Positions 55,560-64,000 of a DNA stretch of 64,000 nt are shown piece by piece. Origin of the DNA: Campylobacter concisus. GTDB taxonomy: Bacteria > Campylobacterota > Campylobacteria > Campylobacterales > Campylobacteraceae. Each line of letters opens with the position of its first letter. Position 1 is the stretch's first letter. The notes beneath the pieces are model-generated. The model saw only the letters and a list, made by a program, of their open reading frames with translations. It was not told where the DNA came from and ran no database searches. Both the position numbers and the translations under genes were made by a program. Where the stretch lies: positions 372,001 through 436,000 of the forward strand of contig NZ_PIQS01000001.1 in the NCBI RefSeq assembly GCF_003048405.1, read 5' to 3'.

Positions 55560-56111
55560 TTATTCCAAATTTCGCAAAAACTCCGCGTATTCTCTAGAGC
55601 CTTGCTCTAAATCGTCCTGGCTCGATACGTAGTCCACACCCGGAGTCTCTTCGGCGCCGTAAAATGCGAAAAAGTCGCGGTAATCGGCGCGAAAATAGTA
55701 TTTAAATGCAAGCTCAAACGGCGTAAGAACCTCGCGCAAGCTAAAATGATAGCGTCCTTGCGGGCAGTAATCGCTCTTTTTGATGCCTGCGGTCACGGCT
55801 AGAGCTACCTTGCGCCCCGCTATGCCGTCCGAACCCCGTCCGTAGGCAAAGCCATGCGTCATCACCGCGTCGATCCACGATTTTAAAATCGGAGGGCAGG
55901 AGAAGTTGTGAAGTGGAAACTGCAAAACGAGGGCATCGTGGGCTCTGATGAGCTCTTGCTCGCGCGCAGCGTCGATACTTTCGCCCCCATAAACCTGCGT
56001 CAAATCATGAATGCTAAAGTGCTGCGGCTCTTTGAGAGCCTCTTGTAGCAAGCGTTTGTTTATGACCGAGTTTTGGATATCAGGGTGTGCTAAGATGATT
56101 AGAGTTTTCAT
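55560..56111 (-). CDS. Flavodoxin-fold NAD(P)H oxidoreductase (MdaB/KefF-like)
   Basis: 183 residues from the ATG at 56111 (MKTLIILAHPDIQNS), which follows AAGGAGAAAA; the longer in-frame start is unsupported. The FMN-binding N-terminus and the LQFPLHNFSCPPILKSWIDAV stretch match the quinone-reductase-like family, giving two-electron quinone or disulfide reduction. GC is again high: the row at 55801 has 39/60 G+C. This suggests foreign origin like the copper receptor gene. Confidence 0.85.
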   Translation of the reverse strand: MKTLIILAHPDIQNSVINKRLLQEALKEPQHFSIHDLTQVYGGESIDAAREQELIRAHDALVLQFPLHNFSCPPILKSWIDAVMTHGFAYGRGSDGIAGRKVALAVTAGIKKSDYCPQGRYHFSLREVLTPFELAFKYYFRADYRDFFAFYGAEETPGVDYVSSQDDLEQGSREYAEFLRNLE

Positions 56112-56216
56112 TTTTCTCCTTAAAAATTTATAGAAAGAAGTGGGATTTATTTGGCAAATAATTGAATAAAACAGCAAAATTTTTAAAAGAATTTTTAGAG
56201 CCAGATGGCTCTAAAT

Positions 56217-57860
<1,644 letters not shown>

Positions 57861-57976
57861 TTAAATTTATTTATTTTTTAATTGCGGATTATACCCCTTA
57901 AATATTTAGTAAGGCATTAATCGTATAAATTTTAAAAATTATTCTTTAAGTCTTTTTGTTATAGACTTCACAAACT

Positions 57977-58192
57977 ATGATAAAAAACTACCTAAACATC
58001 ATTGCCTCTTTATATATAGAGGGCTTTAAAAATATGAAAATAGGCAAAAAATTATGGCTTCTCATAATAATAAAGCTTATCATCATGTTTGGAATTTTAA
58101 AAGCCTTCATCTTTAACGAGACTCTAAATACCAAATTTCAAACCGACGAAGAAAAAAGCGAATTTGTAATTCGTAATTTAATAAAGGAATAA
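57977..58192 (+). CDS. DUF4492 small membrane protein upstream of cydAB
   Basis: 71 residues with one central membrane helix (LWLLIIIKLIIMFGILKAFIF) and charged ends. DUF4492 proteins are found beside cytochrome bd oxidase genes in Bacteroidetes and epsilonproteobacteria. It ends 1 nt before the cydA ATG. Probably an assembly or accessory subunit; not proven. Confidence 0.85.
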   Translation: MIKNYLNIIASLYIEGFKNMKIGKKLWLLIIIKLIIMFGILKAFIFNETLNTKFQTDEEKSEFVIRNLIKE

Positions 58193-58193
58193 A

Positions 58194-59729
58194 ATGTCTG
58201 AGATGGATTTTGTTGACTGGTCTAGGGCTCAGTTTGCGCTGACTGCCATTTACCACTTTTTGTTTGTCCCACTTACTTTGGGGCTAAGTTTTATCATCGC
58301 CATTATGGAGACGATATATGTCAAAACTGGCGATAAAGCCTGGCTTGAGATAACGAAATTTTGGCTAAAGCTCTTTGGTATAAATTTCGCTATCGGTGTG
58401 GCTACTGGCATCATTATGGAGTTTGAATTTGGTACAAACTGGGCGAATTACAGCTGGTTTGTAGGCGATATATTTGGCGCTCCACTTGCGATTGAGGGCT
58501 TGCTCGCATTTTTTATGGAGAGTACATTTTTTGCCATTATGTTTTTTGGCTGGGATAAAGTCAGCAAGAAATTTCACCTGCTTTCAACTTGGCTTGTCGC
58601 GATCGGTTCAAATTTAAGCGCGCTTTGGATCTTAATCGCAAATGGTTGGATGCAGTATCCAATAGGCATGAAATTTAACCCAGATACCGCTAGAATGGAG
58701 ATGGAAAATTTCTTTGAAGTTGCGCTAAATCCTCTTGGCATTAGCAAATTTTTACACACAGTAACTAGCGGCTACACCATCTCAGCTATCTTTGTGATAG
58801 GAATTTCTGCTTGGTTTTTAATCAAAAAACGCCACATCTTGCTAGCTAAAAAAAGTATCGTGGTCGCTAGCGCATTTGGCCTTATCACTTCGGCATTTTT
58901 GTTACTTAGTGGCGATGAGAGCGCATATTTTGTAGCTCAAAAGCAGCCTATGAAGCTTGCAGCCATGGAGGGACTTTACAAGGGCGAGACTAACGCTGGC
59001 CTAGTTGCTGCTGGTATTTTAAACCTAGCTAAAAAGCTTGGCGACGAGAGCGATGCCTTTTTGCTTGAGATAAAGGTGCCTTACGCACTTGGTATCATGG
59101 CAAACAGAGGGCTTGACTCATTTACACCAGGTATAAATGACCTACTTTATGGCAATAGCGAGCACAATCTAATAAGCGTTGAAGAGAAGATGGCAAAGGG
59201 CAAAGTAGCTATCGAAGCTCTTAAAAACTACAAAGAAGCCAAAAAAGCAAATGACGAGAGTCTAATGAAAACTTCGCTTTCAAATTTAGAAAGCAACCTA
59301 AATTTCTTAGGATATGGCTATCTTAAAGACGCAAAAGAAGCTGTACCGCCAGTTGCGCTTACATTTTATAGCTTCCATATCATGGTTGTACTTGGCACTT
59401 ACTTCATAGCTCTTTTTGCTATTACGCTCTATCTAAATCTCTCAAGAAAATATAAATTTGAAAACATAAGAGCATTTTTATGGATCTGTCTCTTTACCAT
59501 ACCGCTTGGCTACATCGCAGCTGAAGCTGGCTGGATAGTAGCAGAGGTCGGTCGTCAGCCTTGGGTGATACAAGATCTCATGACCGTTGGTGTAGGAGCT
59601 ACAAATTTATCTGACTCAAATATCAAAATTTCATTTATATTATTTGCTGTTTTATTTACGGTCTTACTAATTGCTGAGATCAAAATCATGCTTAAGCAAA
59701 TAAAGATAGGATTTAACGACCATGCATAG
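58194..59729 (+). CDS. cydA: Cytochrome bd oxidase subunit I
   Basis: 511 residues with about nine membrane helices. His in TAIYHFLFVPLTLG is a haem ligand, and the quinol-binding GRQPW motif (AEVGRQPWV) is present. The region between helices VI and VII is long (about residues 240-385). High-affinity quinol oxidase for microaerobic respiration; called cioA in some Campylobacter. Overlaps cydB by 8 nt. Confidence 0.95.
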   Translation: MSEMDFVDWSRAQFALTAIYHFLFVPLTLGLSFIIAIMETIYVKTGDKAWLEITKFWLKLFGINFAIGVATGIIMEFEFGTNWANYSWFVGDIFGAPLAIEGLLAFFMESTFFAIMFFGWDKVSKKFHLLSTWLVAIGSNLSALWILIANGWMQYPIGMKFNPDTARMEMENFFEVALNPLGISKFLHTVTSGYTISAIFVIGISAWFLIKKRHILLAKKSIVVASAFGLITSAFLLLSGDESAYFVAQKQPMKLAAMEGLYKGETNAGLVAAGILNLAKKLGDESDAFLLEIKVPYALGIMANRGLDSFTPGINDLLYGNSEHNLISVEEKMAKGKVAIEALKNYKEAKKANDESLMKTSLSNLESNLNFLGYGYLKDAKEAVPPVALTFYSFHIMVVLGTYFIALFAITLYLNLSRKYKFENIRAFLWICLFTIPLGYIAAEAGWIVAEVGRQPWVIQDLMTVGVGATNLSDSNIKISFILFAVLFTVLLIAEIKIMLKQIKIGFNDHA

Positions 59730-60846
59730 TTTAAGCTTAGAAAATTTACAAATTTATTGGTGGTTTATAGTTAGCCTTCTTGGCGGACTTTTGGTATTTA
59801 TGATGTTTGTTCAAGGTGGCCAGTCGCTAATCTTTAGCCTTGGCAAAGATGAGCTTAAAAAAGATATGCTCATAAATTCTATCGGTAGAAAATGGGAGCT
59901 TACATTTACGACGCTTGTTATGTTTGGTGGCGCGTGCTTTGCGGCGTTTCCACTATTTTACGCTACTAGCTTTGGTGGCGCTTACTGGGTTTGGCTGGCT
60001 ATTTTATTTTGCTTTATCGTCCAGGCTGTAAGCTACGAGTACCGCAAAAAGCCTGATAACTTCTTGGGCGCTAGAACTTATGAAATTTTCCTTTTCATAA
60101 ATGGCTCACTTGGCGTTATTCTTATCGGCATGGCGGTTAGTACATTTTTTAGCGGTAGCGACTTTGTACTAAATGAACACAACTTTGTCGAGTGGAAGAC
60201 TCCATTTCGCGGTCTTGAAGCATTGGCAAATCCTTACTTGTATTTGCTTGGCATAGCGATGTTTTTCTTATCTCGCATAGGTGGCTGCTTATATCTTATG
60301 AACAACATCGCTGATGGCGAATTTATACAAAACGCTAGAAAACAGCTACTTATCAACACCGTGCTATTCTTGCCATTTTTTCTAGGATTTCTTGCTTGGG
60401 TGCTTACAAAAGACGGCTTTGCATACGACGCAAACGGCGTAGTTAGCCTTATGCCTTACAAATACGCTATAAATTTGATCGAGATGCCTATCGTCGGTAT
60501 ATTGCTTCTTGTTGGCGTTGTTTTGGTACTTGTTGGAATTTTCCAAGGGGCATTTACAAAAAGCATTCGTGGAATTTTTGCTTATGGCGTTGGCGTAACG
60601 CTAGCTGTAACCGCGCTATTTTTGATAACAGGACTAAATGGCACTGCATTTTATCCGTCATTTAGCAACCTTGCTAGCTCGCTAACTATCAAAAATGCAA
60701 GCTCTAGCCACTACACACTTGGCGTTATGGCCTATGTTAGCTTACTAGTGCCAGTAGTGCTTGCCTATATCATCGTCGTTTGGCGAGCGATAGATAGCAA
60801 GAAGATCACGCAAGACGAGATTAAAAACGATCATCACGCATACTAA
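59722..60846 (+). CDS. cydB: Cytochrome bd oxidase subunit II
   Basis: 374 residues with about eight membrane helices and the start region LQIYWWFIVSLLGGLLVFMMFVQGG, the usual CydB opening (W-x-x-I/V...G..L...G). The SRIGGCLYLMNN and KAITQ-type C-terminal segments follow. Partner of cydA; 9 nt before a small CydX-like ORF. Confidence 0.94.
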   Translation: MHSLSLENLQIYWWFIVSLLGGLLVFMMFVQGGQSLIFSLGKDELKKDMLINSIGRKWELTFTTLVMFGGACFAAFPLFYATSFGGAYWVWLAILFCFIVQAVSYEYRKKPDNFLGARTYEIFLFINGSLGVILIGMAVSTFFSGSDFVLNEHNFVEWKTPFRGLEALANPYLYLLGIAMFFLSRIGGCLYLMNNIADGEFIQNARKQLLINTVLFLPFFLGFLAWVLTKDGFAYDANGVVSLMPYKYAINLIEMPIVGILLLVGVVLVLVGIFQGAFTKSIRGIFAYGVGVTLAVTALFLITGLNGTAFYPSFSNLASSLTIKNASSSHYTLGVMAYVSLLVPVVLAYIIVVWRAIDSKKITQDEIKNDHHAY

Positions 60847-60855
60847 GGATAAAAG

Positions 60856-60957
60856 ATGTTAGAAGCAGGAATTTTTTTGATACTTTGGCCAGTGACGCTA
60901 TTTGCTAGCTATAAATTTGTTCTTTTTTCTCTTAAGAAATTTGAAGCAAATAACTAA
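60856..60957 (+). CDS. CydX-like small membrane subunit
   Basis: 33 codons (MLEAGIFLILWPV...KKFEANN) preceded by AAGGATAAAAG and directly followed by a terminator. One membrane helix with a single Trp, and a basic then acidic C-terminus. Position right after cydB and size match CydX/CbdX accessory subunits that stabilise bd oxidases. Sequence similarity to E. coli CydX is low, so identity rests on context. Confidence 0.7.
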   Translation: MLEAGIFLILWPVTLFASYKFVLFSLKKFEANN

Positions 60958-60998
60958 AATTTAGGGGCGTTTGCTCCTAAATTCTTCTTTTTATTTTT
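60958..60998 (+). terminator. Terminator of the cyd operon
   Basis: 11-bp stem AATTTAGGGGC / GCTCCTAAATT (one G-T) with GTTT loop, then CTTCTTTTTATTTTT. Starts at the stop codon of the CydX-like gene. Confidence 0.88.
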
Positions 60999-61111
60999 AC
61001 TCTTTAAAACGACTTCTTTATAAATTTACTTAAGCCACTTTTCATATAAGCGTTAGTTCTGTGTGAAATTTGGGTAGTAAGATATCATTAAATTTTATTA
61101 AAGGAGCGAAA

Positions 61112-62881
61112 ATGAGCAAGAATTTCTTAGGTTCTGTTGCCCTTGCGGCTGTTTTGGTTGGTGGTATTAGTGTAGGCATCACGCCACTAGAGGCTGGAGT
61201 CCTGGCTCATCACGTAAAGGTTCAAGGCGAGCTTGGATCAGTCTTTATCAATCCTTACGACGTATCTCCGCTAACTGCGATCATCGATAGAGCCGGCAAA
61301 GATATCAAAGATATCCACGTCAAGGTAAAAGGCAAGCCAGACGGCGGCATAGACATCGACTACAACGTTTCAGAGCATGCCCTGCTCACACATGACGGCG
61401 TGCCTGTTTGGGGGCTTTATCCTGACTATCTAAACGAAGTAGTCGTAAGCTACACATTTAACGGAGCTAAAAAGGTAGAAACGTATAAAATTTACGCCCA
61501 GCCTATCGTCACATATAGCCGTGATTTTAGATTTTCTCACATGCAAAAGACTCGCGTCAAAAAGGTCGATCCTGCGTTTAAAAATAGGCTCTATCTCATA
61601 AACAATACAATCACAAGCGTATATAAACCGCTTGATTGGAAAAATGGCGGAGCTGCTAGCTGGAACGACTTTACCGAAAACTACATCGTAGACACAAAAG
61701 GCGAAGTCAGATGGTACCTTGACTATCAAAAATTTTACGATCGTAGTGAGCGCAGAGTGATGGACGGGGGTATGATGATGGGCTTTCATCAGCTCAAAAA
61801 TGGCGATATCAGCTTTGGCATGGCGCAAAGATATCTAAGATATGACCTTATGGGAAAAGAAATTTATAATCGCCCGCTTCCAAGAGGCTACATCGATCTA
61901 AGCCATGAAGTTATGCCATTAAAGGATGATCACGCACTTCTTAGGGTTGGCAAATACAACTACCACCACAAAGATGGCAAAATTTCTCACACTATAAGAG
62001 ATCACATCATCGAGGTCGATAGCACCGGTAAAGTGGTCGAAGAGTGGGATCTAAATGAAATTTTTGGCAACAACGTCTACCGCAGCAACCTCATAAAAGC
62101 GCTTGACGCAAGAGCTGTTTGCCTAAACATCGACATGGACGCAAAGGAGATAAAGATAAGTAATGATCTACCATTTGGCGACATCACCTCTACTGGCACA
62201 GGTAGAAACTGGGCGCATGTAAATTCTATCTCATACGATGAGAGCGATGATAGCATCATCCTTTCGCTTCGCCACCAAGGTATCGTTAAAATCGGCCGCG
62301 ATAAAAAAGTAAAATGGATATTAGCTTCACCTGAAGGCTGGAGTGAAGAATTTAAAGCCAAAGTGCTAACTCCAGTCGATAGCAAAGGCAATAAGATAAA
62401 ATGTGAAAACTCAAAATGCGAGGGCGAATTTGACTGGTCATGGACTCAGCACACTGCATGGCTAACGCCAAGATACGACAATAAAGGCAGCATAAAACAC
62501 CTAAGCGTCTTTGACAATGGTGATGCAAGGGGCATGGAGCAGCCGGCATTTAAAGAGGATAAATACTCCCGCGCGGTTGAGTACAAGATAGATGAAAAAA
62601 AGGGCACGGTTGAACAAACTTGGCAGTTTGGCAAAGAGCGTGGCTTTGACTTTTATAGCGCAGTTACTAGCAACGTCGAGTGGCAAAAAGATAAAAATAC
62701 CTACTTTATCTCAAGCTCAAACGTAAATTTGCTTAAGCCAGATAAGACTATCAAAATGGTCTTAGTAGAGATCGATCCAAAGACAAATGAGGTCAAATTT
62801 GAGATGGACGTGGACTCTGCTTCAAGAGATGATGTTGCTTATAGGGCGATGGTTATTGATCCGGAGGTATTTAGTTATTAG
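61112..62881 (+). CDS. assT: Periplasmic arylsulfate sulfotransferase
   Basis: 589 residues from the ATG at 61112, which follows AAAGGAGCG; the in-frame upstream start lacks this. Signal peptide at the N-terminus (VALAAVLVGGISVGITPLEA). Transfers sulfate between phenolic compounds without PAPS. Active-site elements match E. coli AssT: His in NWAHVNSI, Arg in SLRHQGI, His in WTQHTAW, and a nearby Cys pair (KCENSKCE) expected to be oxidised by DsbL/DsbI-type partners. These partners are not in the window. Confidence 0.92.
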   Translation: MSKNFLGSVALAAVLVGGISVGITPLEAGVLAHHVKVQGELGSVFINPYDVSPLTAIIDRAGKDIKDIHVKVKGKPDGGIDIDYNVSEHALLTHDGVPVWGLYPDYLNEVVVSYTFNGAKKVETYKIYAQPIVTYSRDFRFSHMQKTRVKKVDPAFKNRLYLINNTITSVYKPLDWKNGGAASWNDFTENYIVDTKGEVRWYLDYQKFYDRSERRVMDGGMMMGFHQLKNGDISFGMAQRYLRYDLMGKEIYNRPLPRGYIDLSHEVMPLKDDHALLRVGKYNYHHKDGKISHTIRDHIIEVDSTGKVVEEWDLNEIFGNNVYRSNLIKALDARAVCLNIDMDAKEIKISNDLPFGDITSTGTGRNWAHVNSISYDESDDSIILSLRHQGIVKIGRDKKVKWILASPEGWSEEFKAKVLTPVDSKGNKIKCENSKCEGEFDWSWTQHTAWLTPRYDNKGSIKHLSVFDNGDARGMEQPAFKEDKYSRAVEYKIDEKKGTVEQTWQFGKERGFDFYSAVTSNVEWQKDKNTYFISSSNVNLLKPDKTIKMVLVEIDPKTNEVKFEMDVDSASRDDVAYRAMVIDPEVFSY

Positions 62882-62887
62882 CAGTAT

Positions 62888-62913
62888 CTGGTGTGAGACT
62901 TTTCTCACACCAG
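62888..62913 (+). terminator. Terminator between assT and a convergent unknown gene
   Basis: Perfect 10-bp stem CTGGTGTGAG / CTCACACCAG with 6-nt loop, followed by CTTTTAG. It sits between convergent stops. Confidence 0.75.
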
Positions 62914-62916
62914 CTT

Positions 62917-63267
62917 TTAGTTGTTGTTTTGAAATTTATAGATTGCTTCTTTGATTCTAGTAAGGTTAAAATTTATCGCTCGCTCTAGTTCTGGCAAGTC
63001 TATATCTTTATCCGCTTCGAATGCTTTTACCATATCGCTTAGCTCTTTTGTCTCATCACTTGCAAGAACTGTGCTTTTAAAATTATCATCGTCTATCTGG
63101 TCAAATTTTAAAAAGATCGATACAAATTTATCTTTTAAAATTTCTTTATTTAGCTTTCTATTTTCCAAAGCTTTCTTTGTTCCGCCATTTTTATTACAGG
63201 TTCTAAATATAGAATCTATTGTTTCATTCACTTCATCAAGTAAAATTTCTGTTTTTTCACTTTGCAT
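62917..63267 (-). CDS. Small cytoplasmic helical protein of unknown function
   Basis: 116 residues, highly charged and predicted all-helical, with no signal or membrane segment. One Cys (FRTCNKNGG). No recognisable family. Standing alone between a terminator and a small ORF of the same direction. Confidence 0.6.
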   Translation of the reverse strand: MQSEKTEILLDEVNETIDSIFRTCNKNGGTKKALENRKLNKEILKDKFVSIFLKFDQIDDDNFKSTVLASDETKELSDMVKAFEADKDIDLPELERAINFNLTRIKEAIYKFQNNN

Positions 63268-63342
63268 ATAAAACTCTCTTAACTATAAATTAAATTTAAA
63301 ATAAAAGCTAAATCGCTCTTGTTTTGGAGATTAGAAGTTGTT

Positions 63343-63564
63343 TTACTTCTTCGCGTAAAAAGGAAAAATTAAAGTTGTATTTGTGAAGTTATTTTCATAA
63401 AAGTTTGCGCCAGAATTTAAAATTTTAGTTTGCATTGGCATCACTTTTATGCCCTCTGTTTTTGCGATCATTTTCTCATCCTTGTTAAAAAATTTTATCG
63501 CATTGTATAAATTTTCATAGGTCTTGTAAATTGTACCATGGTACAATAAAGCCCTATAAATCAA
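63343..63564 (-). CDS. Small ORF of unknown function, possibly truncated
   Basis: 73 codons from the first start; an internal ATG at 63471 has a better site (AAGGATGA) and would give 42 residues. The C-terminal part (NFYENNFTNTTLIFPFYAKK) looks like real protein sequence, perhaps the end of a once longer gene. An 18-bp palindrome falls inside the 5' part of the long version, which favours the shorter start or a pseudogene. Not recognised. Confidence 0.35.
   Translation of the reverse strand: MIYRALLYHGTIYKTYENLYNAIKFFNKDEKMIAKTEGIKVMPMQTKILNSGANFYENNFTNTTLIFPFYAKK
63530..63547. promoter_or_regulatory. 18-bp perfect palindrome, candidate operator
   Basis: ATTGTACCATGGTACAAT is fully self-complementary. 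Length and symmetry suit a dimeric repressor of the HxlR or TetR/MarR kind. It lies upstream of the 63471 start and about 240 nt from ilvD. Confidence 0.45.
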
Positions 63565-63755
63565 TATTTATAACACATTGATAATATTTTTACGTTATTA
63601 TTTTGCATACTGCTTTGATTAAAATTACCGAAATTTCGTAGCTATTTAGCTCATCCTTTTTGGATAAATTTTAAAAATTTAATGTGTTATTTATGTAATA
63701 AAAAAATTTTTAAATTTGCAAAATTTTTTTAAAATCTTTGATACTTTATATGTGA

Positions 63756-63761
63756 TAAAAT
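63756..63761 (+). promoter_or_regulatory. -10 element of ilvD
   Basis: TAAAAT in TGTGATAAAATCC, 28 nt upstream of the TTG start. Confidence 0.45.
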
Positions 63762-63789
63762 CCTCTCAAATTTTAAAAAAGGATCAAAT

Positions 63790-64000
63790 TTGAGAAGCGA
63801 CATAATCAAAAAAGGCTACACAAGAGCCCCACACCGCTCACTTTTACGTGCGACTGGACTAAAAGACGATGACTTTGCTAAACCCTTTATCGGCGTTGCA
63901 AACAGCTTTATAGAGATCATACCTGGCCACTTTTTCTTAAATAAATACGCACAAATTTTAAAAGATGAAATTCGCAAAAATGGCTGTATTCCATTTGAGT
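63790..64000 (+). CDS. ilvD: Dihydroxy-acid dehydratase, N-terminal part (runs off the window)
   Basis: Starts at TTG (63790) with AAAAAAGGAT upstream. About 70 residues are visible: [23 protein letters not shown] and [19 protein letters not shown], the typical IlvD opening. The enzyme makes 2-keto acids for Ile, Val and Leu and holds an Fe-S cluster, whose Cys ligands would lie beyond the window. Confidence 0.93.
   Translation, partial: MRSDIIKKGYTRAPHRSLLRATGLKDDDFAKPFIGVANSFIEIIPGHFFLNKYAQILKDEIRKNGCIPFE

Noticed and set aside
61430..61828. 132-codon minus-strand ORF
   Set aside because: Lies inside assT, whose active-site motifs are intact; no promoter or binding site of its own.

Overview
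The window looks like a chromosomal segment of an AT-rich epsilonproteobacterium of the genus Campylobacter, most like the oral/enteric C. concisus group. I base this on protein content and gene order: nfu-(unknown)-murE-panD-ybaB-PDZ-ispA, secG...frr, a DUF4492 gene ahead of cydAB, rnhB after an archaeal-type ATPase, and a TATAAT-centred promoter style with little -35 signal. The species assignment is inference. No rRNA, CRISPR array, insertion sequence or prophage was seen.

Layout. 1-4.4 kb (minus): a compact operon from nfu to ispA for Fe-S assembly, peptidoglycan, pantothenate and isoprenoid synthesis. 4.5-7.6 kb (minus): a NitT/TauT-type ABC transporter whose first gene encodes a small [FeFe]-hydrogenase-like Fe-S protein. 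7.7-8.8 kb: an unknown protein behind a near-consensus sigma-28 (flagellar) promoter. 9.0-23.1 kb (minus): the complete S10-spc-alpha ribosomal super-operon (rpsJ to rplQ) with secY, map, infA and rpoA. Two gaps in it, rpsH-rplF and infA-rpmJ, contain unexpected inverted repeats. 23.2-28.8 kb (plus): a Type IIG restriction-modification gene carrying a G10 tract at its 3' end, an overlapping ATPase gene, a secreted unknown and rnhB.

28.8-34 kb: oxidative-stress and sulfur amino-acid genes (tpx, a Cys/Met-metabolism PLP enzyme, a MalY/PatB-type lyase, sodB). 34-36.9 kb: a dctPQM TRAP transporter preceded by a long spaced inverted repeat. 36.9-41.7 kb (minus): two tandem membrane diguanylate cyclases, an extremely acidic 52-residue protein, an MscS channel and a beta-carbonic anhydrase. 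41.9-44.9 kb (plus): a Bax-inhibitor-like protein, ThiD2, secG, a polysaccharide deacetylase and frr. 45.4-46.2 kb: five tRNA genes (Ser, Cys, Leu, Gly, Ala) around a tiny entericidin-like lipoprotein gene.

46.4-50.5 kb (plus): a PepSY membrane protein, nrdB, a lipoprotein, a nitrilase-family enzyme and pcm. 50.6-57.9 kb (minus): a small outer-membrane barrel, a GC-rich OprC/NosA-type copper receptor, recJ, a GC-rich flavodoxin-fold oxidoreductase and pyrG. 58-61 kb (plus): DUF4492-cydA-cydB plus a 33-codon CydX-like membrane peptide. 61-64 kb: an arylsulfate sulfotransferase, two unknown ORFs (one with an 18-bp perfect palindrome at its 5' end) and the start of ilvD.

Most of the window is core housekeeping. 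The accessory or most interesting parts are the hydrogenase-like protein of the ABC operon, the G-tract restriction-modification locus, the dctPQM upstream repeat, the acidic protein, the copper receptor with foreign base composition, and the small proteins too short for routine gene calling.
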